Part shown: positions 63,999 through 64,000 of the stretch, in pieces
Numbering within the stretch: the first letter of the stretch is position 1
Layout: every line of letters begins with the position of its first letter
Source of the DNA: Alistipes muris
GTDB taxonomy: Bacteria; Bacteroidota; Bacteroidia; Bacteroidales; Rikenellaceae
DNA length: 64,000 nt
Assembly (NCBI RefSeq): GCF_943193205.1
Contig: NZ_CALPDD010000003.1
Span: 1-64,000 of the forward strand
Direction of reading: 5' to 3'
Translations under genes and position numbers: made by a program
Notes under the pieces: generated by a model
Databases searched by the model: none
What the model was told of the DNA's origin: nothing
The model's input: the letters and a program-made list of their open reading frames with translations, nothing else

Positions 63999-64000
63999 GA

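Larger units (their letters stand above)
61525..64000 (-). repeat. RT-linked tandem cassette array, six units in view
   Basis: Read on the minus strand toward the RT, units repeat every 401-455 bp. Each is (5' to 3') a structured RNA element of 103-123 nt, a 13-18 nt connector, a 184-nt Fib_succ_major-like segment, and a 98-144 nt linker with a partly conserved CCGGARTGG...TAGATTC tail. The array runs off the right edge, where the first base pairs of the next outer stem are visible. The 3' end of each 184-nt segment (CCGTGCGCTGCGTCCAGCAT) is invariant. Confidence 0.9.

Noticed and set aside
61525..64000. CRISPR array
   Set aside because: The repeats are hundreds of bases long, encode a protein-domain-like sequence, have varied linkers and no Cas genes; period and repeat length do not fit.
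61525..64000. Integron-type gene cassettes with attC hairpins
   Set aside because: Promoterless cassettes with variable inverted repeats look superficially similar, but no tyrosine recombinase or GTTRRRY core sites were seen, every cassette carries the same domain, and an RT is linked.

Overview
The window looks like a chromosomal segment of a high-GC gut Bacteroidota, most likely Alistipes or another Rikenellaceae. The evidence is Bacteroidota-type promoters (TTTG-N19/20-TAnnTTTG) in front of several genes and tRNAs, few recognisable Shine-Dalgarno sites, lipoprotein/TonB-receptor surface systems (BtuB/BtuG-like, XusABC-like), BatD/BatE, and a fused DAHP synthase/chorismate mutase. The genus is an inference.

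Layout. 1-150: contiguous 72-bp tandem repeats. 196-15587: mostly housekeeping genes (5'-nucleotidase-like lipoprotein, nucleoside kinase, gcvP, SlyD-like PPIase, DUF4954, trxB, rnz, SpoU methyltransferase, pdxA, thrS, infC). 15711-19847: accessory run of Fic, LuxE-like synthetase, cytidylyltransferase and NSS transporter. 19912-37273: ribH, TPR protein, recF, DUF721, B12-dependent nrdJ, ridA, META lipoprotein, mdh, recR, batE, batD, fumarase, fba, folB, tyrS, dnaX. 37530-44389: clpB, a glycosyltransferase plus DUF115-like pair, an alpha/beta hydrolase and a threonine dehydrogenase-like SDR. 44502-45691: tRNA-Thr and aroG-pheA fusion. 45758-52505: a cobalamin riboswitch with a leader terminator, then a B12 capture operon. 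52586-58118: tRNA-Ser(GGA) and a XusABC-like siderophore/iron operon. 58445-60250: tRNA-Ser(UGA), HU and a class I aminotransferase.

The most unusual locus is 60259 to the right edge, all read on the minus strand. A reverse transcriptase with the IGNLTSQ motif typical of diversity-generating retroelement (DGR) RTs is preceded by a tandem array, six complete units in view and running off the window. Each unit has (i) a 103-123 nt element that folds as an outer stem enclosing two hairpins, with compensatory base-pair changes between copies, and (ii) an exactly 184-nt segment encoding the C-terminal part of a Fib_succ_major-like domain (WSSSS...FNSGNVNP...VRCVQHL), the fold commonly diversified by DGRs. 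The 184-nt segments differ only by substitutions, concentrated in the codons expected to vary, and share an invariant 3' end. They have no start codon, no consistent frame with the preceding RNA element, and no full-length target gene in view. This looks like an RT-linked library of template or silent-donor cassettes rather than a textbook one-TR/one-VR DGR.

Other coherent themes are vitamin B12 (riboswitch, BtuB/BtuG-like genes, class II RNR), iron/siderophore capture, and possible slippage control (A10 in dnaX; G9 in a glycan-type gene and upstream of the XusA-like gene).
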